From Fibrobacteraceae bacterium (GTDB taxonomy: Bacteria; Fibrobacterota; Fibrobacteria; Fibrobacterales; Fibrobacteraceae): 7,196 nucleotides of DNA. Location: positions 20,782-27,977 of the forward strand of contig JABUUT010000004.1 in the NCBI GenBank assembly GCA_021443045.1, written 5' to 3'. The translations under genes and the position numbers were made by a program. Below the pieces are notes generated by a model. That model ran no database searches, was not told where the DNA came from, and saw nothing but the letters and a program-made list of their open reading frames with translations. This document shows positions 5,816-7,196 of the stretch, piece after piece; the stretch's first letter is position 1; each line of letters starts with the position of its first letter.

Positions 5816-6978
5816 TGCGTAGTTTTCTTGCCATTCTTGCCTTTCTTGTCTTTGGGGCCTCCGTGACGCTGGCCAAAGACCAGGACAGCACAAAACTTTC
5901 TGCCTTGGACATAGCCAGCCACAGCGGCGATTACCTGATACCCACGGAAATTCGCCCCCTGTGGGATAGCCTGAGCCTTCGTGAAAAAGTGGGCCAGATG
6001 ATAATGGTGTACCTGCCCCACCCGGCCTTTATTATCCAGCATCAGTTTGGAGGAGTCCTGGTTTTTTCAAACCACCTTAAGAATCCCGAGGTTTTTACAG
6101 ATAACATAAAACGAGCCAATGATTCCCTTAAAATACCCCTGCTAGTGGCCACCGACCAAGAAGGAGGCCGTGTAAACAGGCTTTCAAAGGCTAGCGAAAA
6201 ATACAAAAACCTGCCTAGTGCCTACGAAATGCGGGCCATGAGCGACAGCGCCGTATTCGAAACGGCCAAGAACATAGGGCAAGCCCTGTACAGCTTGGGG
6301 ATCAACGTGAATTTGGCCCCCGTGTTGGACCCCGCCCTGGATGCCAAGGGAAAAAAGTCATTTATGGAAGAGAGCCACCGTTCCTGGCTTTTACACCCTG
6401 ACAGCAACAGTAGGGTTATGGAGTTTGTAAAAGGCATGAAGGAAAGCAAAGTGGTATGCACCTCCAAACATTTTCCTGGCTACGACTCCTGGACCAACAG
6501 CGACCACAACATATCGGTTTCAGCCACCCCAAAAAAGAAAATAAGAGAAAACATAAGAGCCTTTGCCCAAATGGCAGGGGAAACCCCTTTGGTAATGATG
6601 AACTCGGTGCGGTACATTTCCATATCCAACAGGCCTGCCGTTTTTGAGCCTAAAATTGTAAAAATGGCCCGGGAAATATCGGACAGCCTTGTGATTATTA
6701 CCGACGATCTTTGGGGAGCTTCCCTGCGCACCTACATTTCGGGGAGTACCAACGTAAACAACAAATACCCCACCAAATACTTTAAGCGGGAAATTCAAAC
6801 AGCCATTATGGCCGGCAACGACATGCTAATGATAACCCACCCCACAAAAGCCGCCGAAATAATCGACTTTTTAGAGGTTCTAGGTAAAAATTACCCCAAA
6901 TACCGCAAACGCATTGAGCAATCTTCAGCCAGAATTGTGGCCATGAAGTACGCCAATGGAATTCTCAACTCTCGATAA
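5815..6978 (+). CDS. Exported family 3 glycoside hydrolase, NagZ-like (probable beta-N-acetylhexosaminidase)
   Basis: The family removes non-reducing N-acetylglucosamine from peptidoglycan or chitin fragments through a covalent glycosyl intermediate. Residues 1-20 form a signal peptide (MRSFLAILAF..., likely cut after Ala20), so the enzyme is probably periplasmic or outside the cell, unlike cytoplasmic E. coli NagZ. Family motifs: TDQEGGRVNRL (113-123), NLAPVLD (166-172), SKHFPG (217-222) and IITDDLWG (294-301), with Asp297 as the expected nucleophile. His231 falls at the position of the NagZ acid/base histidine, but the usual Asp-x-His reads Ser-Asp-His (229-231), and the HG after KHFPG is Tyr-Asp. 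The 387 residues cover one TIM-barrel domain with no second domain. The start ATG overlaps the topB stop (TAATG), with AAGG just upstream, so translation is probably coupled. N-acetylhexosaminidase is the best guess; another beta-glycosidase is possible. Confidence 0.88.
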   Translation: MRSFLAILAFLVFGASVTLAKDQDSTKLSALDIASHSGDYLIPTEIRPLWDSLSLREKVGQMIMVYLPHPAFIIQHQFGGVLVFSNHLKNPEVFTDNIKRANDSLKIPLLVATDQEGGRVNRLSKASEKYKNLPSAYEMRAMSDSAVFETAKNIGQALYSLGINVNLAPVLDPALDAKGKKSFMEESHRSWLLHPDSNSRVMEFVKGMKESKVVCTSKHFPGYDSWTNSDHNISVSATPKKKIRENIRAFAQMAGETPLVMMNSVRYISISNRPAVFEPKIVKMAREISDSLVIITDDLWGASLRTYISGSTNVNNKYPTKYFKREIQTAIMAGNDMLMITHPTKAAEIIDFLEVLGKNYPKYRKRIEQSSARIVAMKYANGILNSR

Positions 6979-7196
6979 TACCTTTTTAGCCCTATGAATA
7001 GGGGGCCTGCAACAATTAGCGGTACTTGCGGCACATTGTAACGAGAGCAACGATCAAACAATACATTTGTTTTCCACCTTTAGGGCACCTATAAAAATTC
7101 ATTTTTATGATTTGCACAATAACGCTTCGCACTAGTCCAACAAGTTGCAAATGCTTGGCCTCACCTATGGCAAGCAAGCTTGCCGCAGGCTTCGGC
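6979..7196. other. Right-end intergenic region with three small inverted repeats
   Basis: After the hydrolase stop there is no recognisable gene. Three inverted repeats are visible. CCCTA/TAGGG with a TGAA loop (6990-7003, extendable to 6989-7006) lies 11 nt after the stop; it lacks a T run, so it is a weak terminator candidate. ATAAAAAT/ATTTTTAT lies at 7091-7108. GGCAAG/CTTGCC with loop CAAG lies at 7169-7184 and is followed by GCCG/CGGC at 7182-7196. A TACATTTG element (7062-7069) matches TAnnTTTG but has no start codon near it. I found no tRNA-like or known RNA structure. Confidence 0.5.
7016..7195 (-). CDS. Unidentified open frame, 3' part only, entering from the right edge
   Basis: On the minus strand one frame stays open from the window edge to a TAA at 7018-7016, giving 59 residues with no visible start if it belongs to a longer gene. 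The end reads CLIVALVTMCRKYR and the middle is hydrophobic and then basic (IIKMNFYRCPKGGKQ). I do not recognise the family. It would converge on the hydrolase gene, with 37 nt between stops that contain the hairpin at 6989-7006. An open run this long can arise by chance. A competing plus-strand frame starts with ATG at 7167 (MASKLAAGFG) and also leaves the window. Neither can be confirmed here. Confidence 0.2.
   Translation of the reverse strand, partial: PKPAASLLAIGEAKHLQLVGLVRSVIVQIIKMNFYRCPKGGKQMYCLIVALVTMCRKYR

Overview
The window looks like a chromosomal housekeeping stretch from a Fibrobacter-like bacterium of the Fibrobacterota/Bacteroidota/Chlorobiota group. This assignment is an inference. 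It rests on moderate GC content, TAnnTTTG promoter-like elements of the Bacteroidota type at two divergent genes, genuine Shine-Dalgarno sites on other genes (unlike most Bacteroidota), and a cluster of short hairpin repeats of the GGATCC...AGGATGACA type. No rRNA or tRNA gene, CRISPR array, transposase or prophage gene is visible.

Layout. Positions 1-326 are non-coding: about four copies of a short palindromic repeat, then an intrinsic terminator at 268-304 that closes the leftward operon. Positions 327 to about 2060 hold a leftward operon in the order DUF177/YceD-family protein, rpmF (ribosomal protein bL32) and plsX (phosphate acyltransferase), with gaps of 17 and 19 nt. This is the widely conserved link between ribosome assembly and phospholipid synthesis. 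Positions 2061-2207 form a divergent promoter region. Positions 2208-6978 hold a rightward operon whose three genes overlap at their ends: a membrane-anchored family 2 glycosyltransferase, a type IA topoisomerase III (TopB) with two C-terminal repeat domains, and a secreted NagZ-like family 3 glycoside hydrolase. Positions 6979-7196 are mostly unassigned, with small inverted repeats and an open reading frame that runs off the right edge.

How the genes fit together. The leftward operon serves translation (bL32 and its usual DUF177 partner) and the first step of phosphatidic acid synthesis (PlsX). The rightward operon joins a probable envelope glycosyltransferase, a DNA topoisomerase and an exported probable beta-N-acetylhexosaminidase. 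The first and last suggest envelope or peptidoglycan-related work. The topoisomerase between them has no obvious functional tie, but the overlapping ends suggest coupled translation.

No clearly new system is evident. The points most worth checking are the matched promoter elements exactly 7 nt from two divergent start codons (possible leaderless mRNAs), the altered Asp-His dyad in the family 3 hydrolase, the tandem repeat at the TopB C-terminus, the hairpin repeat cluster, and the unidentified reading frame at the right edge.
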